Assembly: GCA_021778845.1 (NCBI GenBank)
Contig: JAJYBU010000009.1
Coordinates: forward strand, 1 to 64,000
DNA: 64,000 bases
From: Acidobacteriota bacterium
Lineage (GTDB): Bacteria > Acidobacteriota > Terriglobia > Terriglobales > Acidobacteriaceae
Direction of reading: 5' to 3'
Shown here piece after piece: positions 43,930 through 50,958 of this stretch (positions within the stretch are counted from its first letter, which is position 1; each line of letters starts with the position of its first letter). Under the pieces are notes generated by a model. It was not told the DNA's origin, did not search any database, and saw only the letters and a list, made by a program, of their open reading frames with translations. The position numbers were made by a program, and so were the translations under genes.

Positions 43930-44793
43930 TTGAAGGCCGTTTGGATGGCCCCTCTGTGGGTCTGGATCGACTCGCCGATGGTCGCCGCAATGATGGCAGC
44001 CGTTGCGTGGGTGATCTTTATGAGTTTTGCGCAGCCGGCACAAACGAGTGCGCAACTGCTCTCGAAACCAGCGGCACCTGTTGTCCAGCGCCCTATTCCT
44101 GTGCTCCAGCCTCCGCTTCCGGGCTTTGTGTATCCGCAACATGAGACGCTGACTTACACCGTGGATTGGCGCGTGTTTACGACGGGAACCGCGGTGTTCC
44201 ATCTCGATCAGGTGGGCGACATCCTCAAGATCTCGGCGACCGCAGACACTATCGGCGCAGTGAATATGCTGTTCCCTGTGATTGACCGATTTCAATCGGG
44301 CTTTGATCTGAAGACCGGCTGTTCGACCGGGTTCGCCAAGCAGACCCAGGAGGGTCGGCGCAAGATTGCCAGCGAGTTGACCTTCGACTACACCCACGGC
44401 AAGCAGACGTGGAATGAGCGGAATCTGGTGAAAGGTACGGCGACGCACAGCGTAGCCAACACTCCAGCATGCGTGACGGACCTTCTGTCCGGGCTTTTTT
44501 ATACGCAGTCCCAGACGCTGACGACGGGACAGATCGTGTATTTCCCTCTGGCGGACGCAGTGCGGACGGTGACGGTGGGGATGAAGGTGGAGGATCATGA
44601 AGAGATCAAGACACCCTCCGGGACGTTTCAGACCATCAAAGTGCAGGCGACCGCTGATGAGGGCGTCGTGAAAAACCGCGGCAGTATCTGGGTCTGGTAT
44701 ACCGACGACCCTCGGCATTTACCCGTGCAGATGCAAGCCCGGCTGTTCTGGGGCACGATTACGTTCCATCTGCAGTCGGTTGATTTGAAGTAA
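43930..44793 (+). CDS. DUF3108 domain exported protein
   Basis: A hydrophobic N-terminal segment (about 14-34) is followed by a Pro-rich linker and a DUF3108 domain with LTYTVDWRVFTTGTAVFHL and FQTIKVQAT. The family is periplasmic and beta-rich, with unknown function. A TTG start at 43930 has GGGGGA well placed upstream; an ATG five codons later is an alternative. 287 aa. Context is the LPS operon. Confidence 0.75.
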   Translation: MKAVWMAPLWVWIDSPMVAAMMAAVAWVIFMSFAQPAQTSAQLLSKPAAPVVQRPIPVLQPPLPGFVYPQHETLTYTVDWRVFTTGTAVFHLDQVGDILKISATADTIGAVNMLFPVIDRFQSGFDLKTGCSTGFAKQTQEGRRKIASELTFDYTHGKQTWNERNLVKGTATHSVANTPACVTDLLSGLFYTQSQTLTTGQIVYFPLADAVRTVTVGMKVEDHEEIKTPSGTFQTIKVQATADEGVVKNRGSIWVWYTDDPRHLPVQMQARLFWGTITFHLQSVDLK

Positions 44794-44848
44794 CCGATCC
44801 GCAGAGAATACAGAGAGCCGCGAGAGCGGAGACAGCGAGACGAACACT

Positions 44849-45142
44849 ATGAGCAACGAGACAGGCGTCGACGAGCAAGATGAGTTAGTGACGATCGCAA
44901 CCTTTCCTGAGCCGATGGAGGCCAACATGGCACGGTCCGCGCTGGAAGCAGCTGGCATCCCCGTGTTCATGGTGGGAGAGACAGCGAACAGCATGATTCC
45001 AGTAGCATTTGTTTCGCAACTACAGGTACACGTACAGGACGAGGCCGCAGCACGTGACCTGCTGCAGGCAATGGATAATGCGCCGGAGTCCCTGGAGTCG
45101 GTAACGGCTGCGGAGATTGCGGCAGAGGACAAGGGAAAGTGA
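44849..45142 (+). CDS. DUF2007 small soluble protein
   Basis: The 97-aa protein shows the DUF2007 pattern: LVTIATFPEPMEANMARSALEAAGIPVFM followed by VHVQDEAAARDLL. The domain resembles a ferredoxin-like ACT fold and is called a putative signal-transducing protein. The queC GTG start overlaps its stop by 4 nt, so translation is probably coupled. Confidence 0.8.
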   Translation: MSNETGVDEQDELVTIATFPEPMEANMARSALEAAGIPVFMVGETANSMIPVAFVSQLQVHVQDEAAARDLLQAMDNAPESLESVTAAEIAAEDKGK

Positions 45143-45867
45143 GTCGGCCAAAGGCTGTCGTCTGCTTGTCGGGCGGAATGGATTCCACTGTCTGCGCAAC
45201 GCTGGCGGCGCGAGACTATGACAGCTTCGGGTTGCACTTCAGCTATGGGCAGCGAACGCAGGCGCGCGAGCTAAAGGCCGCCCGCGAAGTGGCCAAGGCT
45301 GTGGGCCTGCGGGAGTTGATGGAACTGGAGACGGACCTGTTCCGGCGCATCGGCGGTTCGGCACTGACCGACGCGAATATTGCGGTGCCCGATGCTGCGC
45401 CTGAATCACAGCGGGATCATTCGGTTCGACAGGGTGAAGAGGTTCCAGTGACCTATGTGCCCTTTCGGAATGCACACTTTCTGAGCGCAGCGGTTAGTTG
45501 GGCTGAGGTACTGGGAGCGAAGACAGTATTCATCGGGGCTGTGGAGCAGGACAGTTCCGGCTATCCGGACTGCCGTCCGCAATACTACAAGGCCTTCAAC
45601 GAGCTGATTCAAGTGGGCACCAAAGAGGGCGAAATTGCGGTGGTTACGCCGCTGATCACACTTCGGAAGCATGAGATTGTAAGATTGGGAGTTGAATTGG
45701 GCGCTCCGTTGCATGTAAGTTGGTCGTGCTACTCAGGCGAAGTTGCGGCCTGTGGTGTGTGCGAAAGCTGCGATCTGCGGTTGCGAGCGTTTGCAGCAGC
45801 CGGTATATCCGATCCTATCCTCTACGCGCCAAAACGAACGGCACAAGATTACACGAACGCCCGCTAG
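45139..45867 (+). CDS. queC: 7-cyano-7-deazaguanine (preQ0) synthase
   Basis: QueC converts 7-carboxy-7-deazaguanine to preQ0 with ATP and ammonia. The PP-loop is CLSGGMDST near the start, YVPFRNAHFL follows, and the zinc cysteines are in WSCYSGEVAACGVCESC. A GTG start with TGA overlap is the best choice. 242 aa. It completes the preQ0 route begun by queD and queE at 32-33 kb. Confidence 0.95.
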   Translation: MSRPKAVVCLSGGMDSTVCATLAARDYDSFGLHFSYGQRTQARELKAAREVAKAVGLRELMELETDLFRRIGGSALTDANIAVPDAAPESQRDHSVRQGEEVPVTYVPFRNAHFLSAAVSWAEVLGAKTVFIGAVEQDSSGYPDCRPQYYKAFNELIQVGTKEGEIAVVTPLITLRKHEIVRLGVELGAPLHVSWSCYSGEVAACGVCESCDLRLRAFAAAGISDPILYAPKRTAQDYTNAR

Positions 45868-45902
45868 CCTAAGAGACTTCGGGCCGACTTGAAAGAAGGA
45901 CG

Positions 45903-47108
45903 ATGAAAATGACAGAAGCGTACAAGAGCTCTTTCTTTGCCAAGGCTGCGGGTTTAGCCGCCATGGTGATGCTAACGATCGCGCCGGCACTTGCCCAAAC
46001 TCCTGGGGCCACCGTGCATGGTCATGTCAGCAACCCCGCGGGACAGAACTTCTTTCCCGGCAATGTGAAGTTCACCAAGGACCAGACGGTAGCCTACAAG
46101 GATGAGAAGTTCGCCCCCATTGTGCCCATCGACAATGACGGTAATTACAAGGCCACGGGCGTCACGCCCGGCGATTACTTCGTGTATTTTGTGCAGGGCG
46201 ACAAGATTGCTGACCGGCTTGAACTGAAGGTGAAGGCAGAGGACACCGACCTGACGCTGAACGACGATATGTCGCGTCCGGAGTACATCAAGAGCATGAC
46301 GCCCGAGCAGCAGAAGGCGCTCGAGGAGTACAAGAAGAAGAACGCCGAGGTGGTGTCGGCGAACCAGGTGATCGCCAAGCTGAATGCGACGTTGAAGACC
46401 GTGCGCGCTGACCTGGCGGCGGCGGCTCCCAACAAGGACGATGTGAGCAAGGACGTCGCGAGCATGAAGGACGCGGTCGCTGCCAAGCCGGACGTGGGCC
46501 TGCTTTGGATTACCTACGGCGACACGCTGCTGGCGCAAGGTAGGCACCTGAGCACGGAAGACAAGAAGGCGGGCAAGTCTCCGCAGGCCGACGACGAGGT
46601 GACGAAGAACTACAACGATGCCGTGGATGCGTACAAGAAGGCCATCGCCCTGGATTCTGCCGGGGCCAAGCCTAACGTGACGGGGCTGGCGGCGGACTAC
46701 AACCAACTGGGGAATACCTATACGCAGCTCGGAAAGCCGGATGACGCGACCGCAGCCTTCGACAGCGCGGCCAAGGCCGATCCCACGAAGGCTGGCATGT
46801 ACTACAAGAATGAAGCTGCTGTGCTCTACAACGCCGGTCAGATGGATGCCGCGGACGCCGCCGCAAAGAAGGCGATTGCAGCCGATCCTACAGCGGCGGA
46901 CGCTTACTTTATCGAGGGACAGGCGCTGGTGACCAAGTCTGCTGTGGACCCGAAGACGCAGAAGCTGACTGCGCCTCCGGGATGCATTGAGGCCTATCAG
47001 AAGTTCCTGCAACTGGCTCCGAACGATCCGAAGGTTCCACAGGTTCAGGCTGTGCTGACGAGTCTGGGCGAGAAGATCGACACGACGTACAAGGCACACA
47101 AGAAGTAA
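45903..47108 (+). CDS. exported TPR protein with carboxypeptidase-regulatory-like domain
   Basis: A signal peptide ending PALAQ is followed by a beta-sandwich regulatory-like domain (about 35-115, GATVHGHVSNPAGQNF, ATGVTPGDYFVYF). A coiled linker and tetratricopeptide repeats (about 225-380) follow, with units around YNQLGNTYTQLGKPDDATAAFDSAAKADP. It is likely periplasmic and mediates protein contacts. The strong hairpin at 47125 ends this gene. 401 aa. Confidence 0.8.
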   Translation: MKMTEAYKSSFFAKAAGLAAMVMLTIAPALAQTPGATVHGHVSNPAGQNFFPGNVKFTKDQTVAYKDEKFAPIVPIDNDGNYKATGVTPGDYFVYFVQGDKIADRLELKVKAEDTDLTLNDDMSRPEYIKSMTPEQQKALEEYKKKNAEVVSANQVIAKLNATLKTVRADLAAAAPNKDDVSKDVASMKDAVAAKPDVGLLWITYGDTLLAQGRHLSTEDKKAGKSPQADDEVTKNYNDAVDAYKKAIALDSAGAKPNVTGLAADYNQLGNTYTQLGKPDDATAAFDSAAKADPTKAGMYYKNEAAVLYNAGQMDAADAAAKKAIAADPTAADAYFIEGQALVTKSAVDPKTQKLTAPPGCIEAYQKFLQLAPNDPKVPQVQAVLTSLGEKIDTTYKAHKK

Positions 47109-47124
47109 GTAGCGGGCAGGTGCG

Positions 47125-47158
47125 AACGCCCCGGCCGGTGGAAACTGGCCGGGGCGTT
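47125..47158 (+). terminator. strong GC-rich hairpin after the TPR gene
   Basis: AACGCCCCGGCCGGT and ACTGGCCGGGGCGTT form a 15-bp stem (one G-T wobble) with a GGAA tetraloop, followed by TTTGCG. It lies 16 nt after the stop and 30 nt before the moeA ATG, so it separates the two units. Confidence 0.8.
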
Positions 47159-47187
47159 TGCGTCTCTGGCGGCGGGAGAGTCGGGCG

Positions 47188-48414
47188 ATGAGCGAGAGGG
47201 TTCTGACGTTCGGGCAGGCGCTGGAGGAGGTGCTGGCGCACGCTCAATCAAGCGTGGTCGCGCGCAGGGTGGAGACGGTTGCACTGCTGGAGGGAGCAGG
47301 ACGGGTGCTTGGGGCTGCGGTGGTTGCGGACCGGGATCAGCCGCCGTTCAACCGGGCTACACGGGATGGGTTTGCGTTGCGGGCGGGCGATGTGGGAGAG
47401 CCGCTGCGGGTTGTGGGCTCGTTGCGGGCGGGTGAGCGATGGTTGGGTGCGGCGCTGGCGAAGGGTGAGGCGATCGAGATTATGACCGGGGCTCCGCTGC
47501 CTGCAGGCGCGGATGCGGTGGTCATGGTCGAGCACACGATGGTTGCGGATGGACTGCTGCAGGTTGAGGCCGGGCGAACGTTACGCGAGGGAGAGAATGT
47601 GGTGCCGCGCGGCGCGGAGACGCGTACGGGCAATGTGGTGCTGCCTGCGGGGCGCGTGCTGGGTGCGGCGGAGATGGGCGTGGCTGCTAGCTGCAGCGTG
47701 TCGCAGGTGCAGGTGTTTGCTCAGCCGAAGGTGGCGATTGTGGCTACCGGCGATGAACTGGTGGAGTTGGATGAGCCGATGTCGGAGGTGCAGATACGGA
47801 ACTCCAACAGCTATGCGCTCGCGGCGCTGGTGAAGGCTGCAGGCGGTGTTGGCGAACGGCTGGCAATTGCGCGGGACACGCTGGGAGAGCTGCGGGCGCA
47901 GGTTGCGGAGGGCCGTGAGGCAGACCTGCTGCTGCTCACAGGCGGGGTTTCGATGGGCAAGTATGATCTCGTCGAGCAGGTGTTGGGTGAATTTCGAGCA
48001 GAGTTCTACTTTACCGGCGCGCTGATTCAGCCAGGAAAGCCGGTTGTGTTTGGGCGATTGCCTTCGGAGAAAGGTTGGACGTATTTCTTTGGGCTTCCTG
48101 GAAATCCGGTTTCAGCGCAGGTTTGCTTTCATCTTTTTGTGAGTCCGATGCTGCGCGCGCTGGCGGGACGAACGGAGATTGCGCCGGTGTTTGTGGAGGC
48201 TCGGCTGGCGGAGGAGGTGAAGGGCGGGGCGCGAATGACTCGGTTTCTGCCGGCGGAGTTGAGCGGCGGGTGGGATGGGGTGAAGGTGTCGGTGGTGGGG
48301 TGGCAAGGTTCGGGGGATGTGGTGGCCAATGCTCGCGGGAATGGGTATGTGGTGCTGCCGGCGGGGGTGGAGGACTTCCCTGCCGGGCTGACGGTGCGCG
48401 TGCTGCTGCGGTAG
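47188..48414 (+). CDS. moeA: molybdopterin molybdenumtransferase
   Basis: MoeA inserts molybdate into adenylated molybdopterin. The motifs DRDQPPFNRATRDGFAL, GAPLPAGADAVVMVE, ATGDELVELD and LLTGGVSMGKYD are all present in order, and the C-terminal domain ends with a beta-barrel. Start MSERVLTF after GGGAGAG is used; 408 aa is normal. It is 10 nt upstream of moaC. Confidence 0.93.
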   Translation: MSERVLTFGQALEEVLAHAQSSVVARRVETVALLEGAGRVLGAAVVADRDQPPFNRATRDGFALRAGDVGEPLRVVGSLRAGERWLGAALAKGEAIEIMTGAPLPAGADAVVMVEHTMVADGLLQVEAGRTLREGENVVPRGAETRTGNVVLPAGRVLGAAEMGVAASCSVSQVQVFAQPKVAIVATGDELVELDEPMSEVQIRNSNSYALAALVKAAGGVGERLAIARDTLGELRAQVAEGREADLLLLTGGVSMGKYDLVEQVLGEFRAEFYFTGALIQPGKPVVFGRLPSEKGWTYFFGLPGNPVSAQVCFHLFVSPMLRALAGRTEIAPVFVEARLAEEVKGGARMTRFLPAELSGGWDGVKVSVVGWQGSGDVVANARGNGYVVLPAGVEDFPAGLTVRVLLR

Positions 48415-48424
48415 GATTGCCGCT

Positions 48425-48895
48425 ATGGGTGAGAAGCTGTCGCACTTTGATGATGCCGGGCAGGCGCGGATGGTCGATGTGGGAGCCAAGGCGGAGACGC
48501 GGCGGGAGGCTGTGGCTGCGGCGTTTGTTGAGTTGAATGCAGCGGTGTTGGCTGCGCTGCCGCAGAACCCCAAGGGCGATCCGCTGGAGGTGGCGCGGAT
48601 TGCAGGGATTCAGGCGGCGAAGCGGACCAGTGAGCTGATTCCGATGTGTCATCCGCTGGCGTTGAGCTTTGTGGACGTGCAGGCGACTGTCGTTGCCGGT
48701 GGGGTGGAGATTCGGGCTACGGCGGCTACTGTTGCCGGAACCGGGGTGGAGATGGAGGCGATGACCGCAGCGGCGGTCGCTGCGCTGACCGTCTATGACA
48801 TGACCAAGGCGCTGGATAAGGGGATTCGGATTCGGGAGATTGTGCTGCTGTCAAAGACCGGCGGGAAGAGTGGAACGTATACCCGGCCGGTATAG
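48425..48895 (+). CDS. moaC: cyclic pyranopterin monophosphate synthase
   Basis: MoaC forms cPMP in molybdenum-cofactor synthesis. LSHFDDAGQARMVDVGAKAETRREA is the family start; the active-site segments are IPMCHPL and AVAALTVYDMTKALDKG. The conserved Lys and His are present. 156 aa. Confidence 0.95.
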   Translation: MGEKLSHFDDAGQARMVDVGAKAETRREAVAAAFVELNAAVLAALPQNPKGDPLEVARIAGIQAAKRTSELIPMCHPLALSFVDVQATVVAGGVEIRATAATVAGTGVEMEAMTAAAVAALTVYDMTKALDKGIRIREIVLLSKTGGKSGTYTRPV

Positions 48896-48928
48896 GGCAC
48901 CCCCCTCCCCCCCCCCGTACTTTTTTGC

Positions 48929-48998
48929 GTAAAGTATTCCATTCAGGCTGGTTGCGGGATTTCTGGCGGTAAAGTATTCGATTCAGGTGGGTTGCGGG
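48929..48998. repeat. 30-bp direct repeat pair GTAAAGTATTC(C/G)ATTCAGG...
   Basis: The two copies at 48929-48958 and 48969-48998 agree at 27 of 30 positions and are spaced 40 nt start to start; a third, weaker copy begins at 48998 (GTAAGATATTGCATTGG). There are only two good units, no matching array, and no cas genes. Confidence 0.7.
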
Positions 48999-49120
48999 TA
49001 AGATATTGCATTGGTTGGGGTTAGGGTGGGCGCTTCGGACCTTGAGGGCGGGTTTGCCGTTGGCGCTTTTGGCTGTTAGTGGGTCTAGAACTGATTGCCA
49101 TCCGGTTTTGTCACCGGTTC

Positions 49121-49155
49121 AAGAAGCAGATTCCTCCGCTTCGCTACGGAATGAC
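49121..49155 (+). repeat. dispersed repeat family D, copy 1
   Basis: The block AAGAAGCAGATTCCTCCGCT followed by a TCGCTACGGAATGACAACC tail recurs, with an internal deletion in some copies, at 49379, 50574 and 50691. The middle is a short palindrome (CCTCCGCT...GCGG). Confidence 0.7.
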
Positions 49156-49378
49156 AACCATCAAAATGGTTGCGACTACACCTGAAAGCGAACGGGTCTA
49201 GTTAAATTGTACGCACTCGGTGGGGGAGACTATGCCAACTTGCGAAATGGGAAATCGGCAGTGGGGACGCGGGGTTTGTGCGGTCTGGGGTCGCGTGGGG
49301 GGTTGACATGCGATTTTTGGGCTGTTTTCGCAGGAATTATTTTCGGGGAGGGTGGAGATCACGCCTTGTGGGCGCGGG

Positions 49379-49424
49379 AAGCAGATTCCTCCGCTGCGCT
49401 GCGGAATGACAACCAAAAAAGCAA
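49379..49424 (+). repeat. dispersed repeat family D, copy 2
   Basis: AAGCAGATTCCTCCGCTGCG and the tail CGGAATGACAACCAAAAAAGCAAG match copy 1 closely. The last bases (GCAAGTGCAAGAGC) resemble the start of a hexanucleotide array but do not expand. Confidence 0.7.
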
Positions 49425-49440
49425 GTGCAAGAGCCTAGGG

Positions 49441-50487
49441 TTAGAGGGTGTGGGCGAGGGTTAGAGCGAAGCTGCGGGTGGAGTCGTGGAAGGTGCAGGT
49501 GGGGGTGAAGCCGGAACGGGCGAGTTGGGCTTCGAGAGCCGCGTCGGTGAACTTGTAGCTGTTCTCGGTGTGGATGGTGTCGCCCTGGTCGAAGTGGATG
49601 CGGTGCCCGGCGATGTGGACCGTCTGGGGGACGAGGCTCTCGAGATGCATCTCAATGCGGCTCTCGGCGGCGTTCCAGCGGACGCGGTGGGCGAAGGCGG
49701 AGAGGCGGAAGTCGGCGTCGAGTTCGCGGTTGAGGCGGGTGAGGATGTTGAGGTTGAAGGCAGCGGTGACACCGGCGGCGTCATTGTAGGCAGCGAGGAT
49801 GGTGGAGAGGCGCTTCTGGCGGCTGGGCGCGAGGTCGGTGCCGAGGAGGAGGGCGTCGCCGGGCTGAAGGTGGGTGCGCAGGCGACGGAGAATGATGGTG
49901 GCTTCGTCGGGCGTGAAGTTGCCGATGCTGGAACCGATGTAGAGGGCGAGAATGCGGCTGCGGACGGCGGGTTGGGACGGCCTGCCCTGCGGGGAGATGG
50001 AGGGGTGGTCAAGGGTGTAGGGCTCGGTGATGTAGTTGGCGAGCTGGGGGTGGACGGTGAGGCCGGGGAGGGCGGCGGTTAGGGTGTCGGCGGCAGTGGT
50101 GAGGGCGGTGGGGCTGACGTCGATGGGCTGGTAGAGAAGCTCGGGCTGGAGGAGTGTTGCCGCGTGGAGGAGAAGGCCGGTCTTGGAGGCGGTGCCGGCG
50201 CCGAGTTCGGCGATGGTGAAGGGGTCGGGCGCGAGGAGGGGAAGGCCGCTGGGGGCGCCGGGGGTGAGGAACTGGCGGAGGATGTCGGCGGAGTGGGCGG
50301 CGAAGAGGGCGCGCTCGGTGCGGGTGAGGTAGTACTCGGGGAGGGTGGTGATCTGCTCGAAGAGAGCGGAGCCGCGCTGGTCGTAGAAGAGCCAGGGGGG
50401 GAGGGTCTTCTGAGGGTGGGCGGTGAGGCCGGCGAGAGCTTCGGTGAGGACGGCCTCGTTGGGAGAGACAGGGGTCGTGGTGGTCAA
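49441..50487 (-). CDS. egtD: L-histidine N-alpha-methyltransferase (ergothioneine)
   Basis: EgtD trimethylates histidine to hercynine with SAM, the first step of ergothioneine synthesis. Visible are LFYDQRGSALFEQITTLPEYYLTRTE, IAELGAGTASKTGLLL (SAM motif) and ALYIGSSIGNF. The track ORF starts much further upstream inside repeat DNA and is not credible. A TTG at 50487 with GAGG 6 nt before gives MTTTTPVSPNEAVL and 348 aa, close to the family norm of about 320. No ATG occurs between the repeats and the start of the domain. The partner egtB is upstream. Confidence 0.88.
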   Translation of the reverse strand: MTTTTPVSPNEAVLTEALAGLTAHPQKTLPPWLFYDQRGSALFEQITTLPEYYLTRTERALFAAHSADILRQFLTPGAPSGLPLLAPDPFTIAELGAGTASKTGLLLHAATLLQPELLYQPIDVSPTALTTAADTLTAALPGLTVHPQLANYITEPYTLDHPSISPQGRPSQPAVRSRILALYIGSSIGNFTPDEATIILRRLRTHLQPGDALLLGTDLAPSRQKRLSTILAAYNDAAGVTAAFNLNILTRLNRELDADFRLSAFAHRVRWNAAESRIEMHLESLVPQTVHIAGHRIHFDQGDTIHTENSYKFTDAALEAQLARSGFTPTCTFHDSTRSFALTLAHTL

Positions 50488-50573
50488 GGGAGGCCTCGTG
50501 GGGTGGGAGGGGGTAAAGCCCCGTGTGTAACGAGTTGAGCAGCGGAGACAGGTAAAAGCAACAGCAAAAGACA

Positions 50574-50604
50574 AAAGCAGATCCCTGCGGGATGACAACC
50601 AAAA
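50574..50604 (+). repeat. dispersed repeat family D, copy 3 (short form)
   Basis: AAAAGCAGATCCCTGCGGG followed by ATGACAACCAAA matches copies 1 and 2 with the central stretch missing. It runs directly into hexanucleotide array 1. Confidence 0.7.
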
Positions 50605-50688
50605 AGCAACGGCAACGGCAAGAGCAACGGCAAGAGCAACGGCAAGAGCAACGGCAAGAGCAACGGCAACAGCAACGGCAACAGCAAA
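50605..50688 (+). repeat. hexanucleotide array 1 (14 units)
   Basis: The tract reads in one unbroken 6-nt register as AGCAAC, GGCAAC, GGCAAG and similar, 13 good units and a final AGCAAA. It starts directly at the end of repeat D copy 3. Confidence 0.8.
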
Positions 50689-50690
50689 AG

Positions 50691-50724
50691 AAGAAGCAGA
50701 TCCCTGCGGGATGACAACCAAAAA
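50691..50724 (+). repeat. dispersed repeat family D, copy 4 (short form)
   Basis: AAGAAGCAGATCCCTGCGGG and the tail ATGACAACCAAAAA match copy 3 closely. Array 2 begins right after it. Confidence 0.7.
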
Positions 50725-50892
50725 GGCAACGGCAACGGCAACGGCAAGAGCAAGAGCAACGGCAAGAGCAAGAGCAACGGCAACGGCAACGGCAAGAGCA
50801 ACGACAACGGCAAGAGCAACGACAACGACAACGGCAACGACAACGGCAACGGCAAGAGCAACGGCAACAGCAACAGCAACGGCAATGGCAAC
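50725..50892 (+). repeat. hexanucleotide array 2 (28 units)
   Basis: Exactly 28 consecutive hexamers fit the pattern (G/A)(G/A)CAA(C/G/T): mostly GGCAAC, AGCAAC, GGCAAG, GACAAC. There is no register break over 168 nt. The tract follows repeat D copy 4 as array 1 follows copy 3. Confidence 0.85.
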
Positions 50893-50958
50893 TACAGGGG
50901 TGCTTCGCCTTGCTCAGGAGGACGGGGCGGAGGTGGGTTGAGAGTTGGGGCGGGGCGG

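Larger units (their letters stand above)
48896..49440. other. 545-nt gene-free region made of dispersed repeats
   Basis: There is no convincing gene. The content is a poly-C run after moaC (about 48901-48915), a 30-bp direct repeat pair (48929-48958, 48969-48998) with a degenerate third copy, and two copies of repeat family D (49121-49155 and 49379-49424). The minus-strand ORF 49198-49416 runs through repeat DNA and has no family match by eye. Confidence 0.6.
50488..50958. other. 471-nt repeat-filled region between egtB and egtD
   Basis: Instead of the short spacer expected between two co-oriented pathway genes, this region holds two repeat family D copies and two hexanucleotide arrays. No real gene is seen; the Leu/Val-rich and Ala/Thr-rich ORFs here are translations of the arrays. 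Confidence 0.7.

Noticed and set aside
48929-49020. Possible CRISPR-like array
   Set aside because: There are only two good 30-bp units with short unequal spacers and no cas genes; the arrays at 50.6 kb are contiguous hexamers without spacers.
49198-49416. 72-aa minus-strand ORF after moaC
   Set aside because: It lies in repeat DNA, has no ribosome site or family pattern, and reads through repeat D copy 2.
50488-50721. The N-terminal 78 codons of the track ORF for EgtD
   Set aside because: They come from the arrays (VAVALAV...) and do not belong to the EgtD family; a TTG at 50487 is a better start.
50484-50891. Leu/Pro-rich minus-strand ORF
   Set aside because: It is a translation of the hexanucleotide arrays and repeat D copies.
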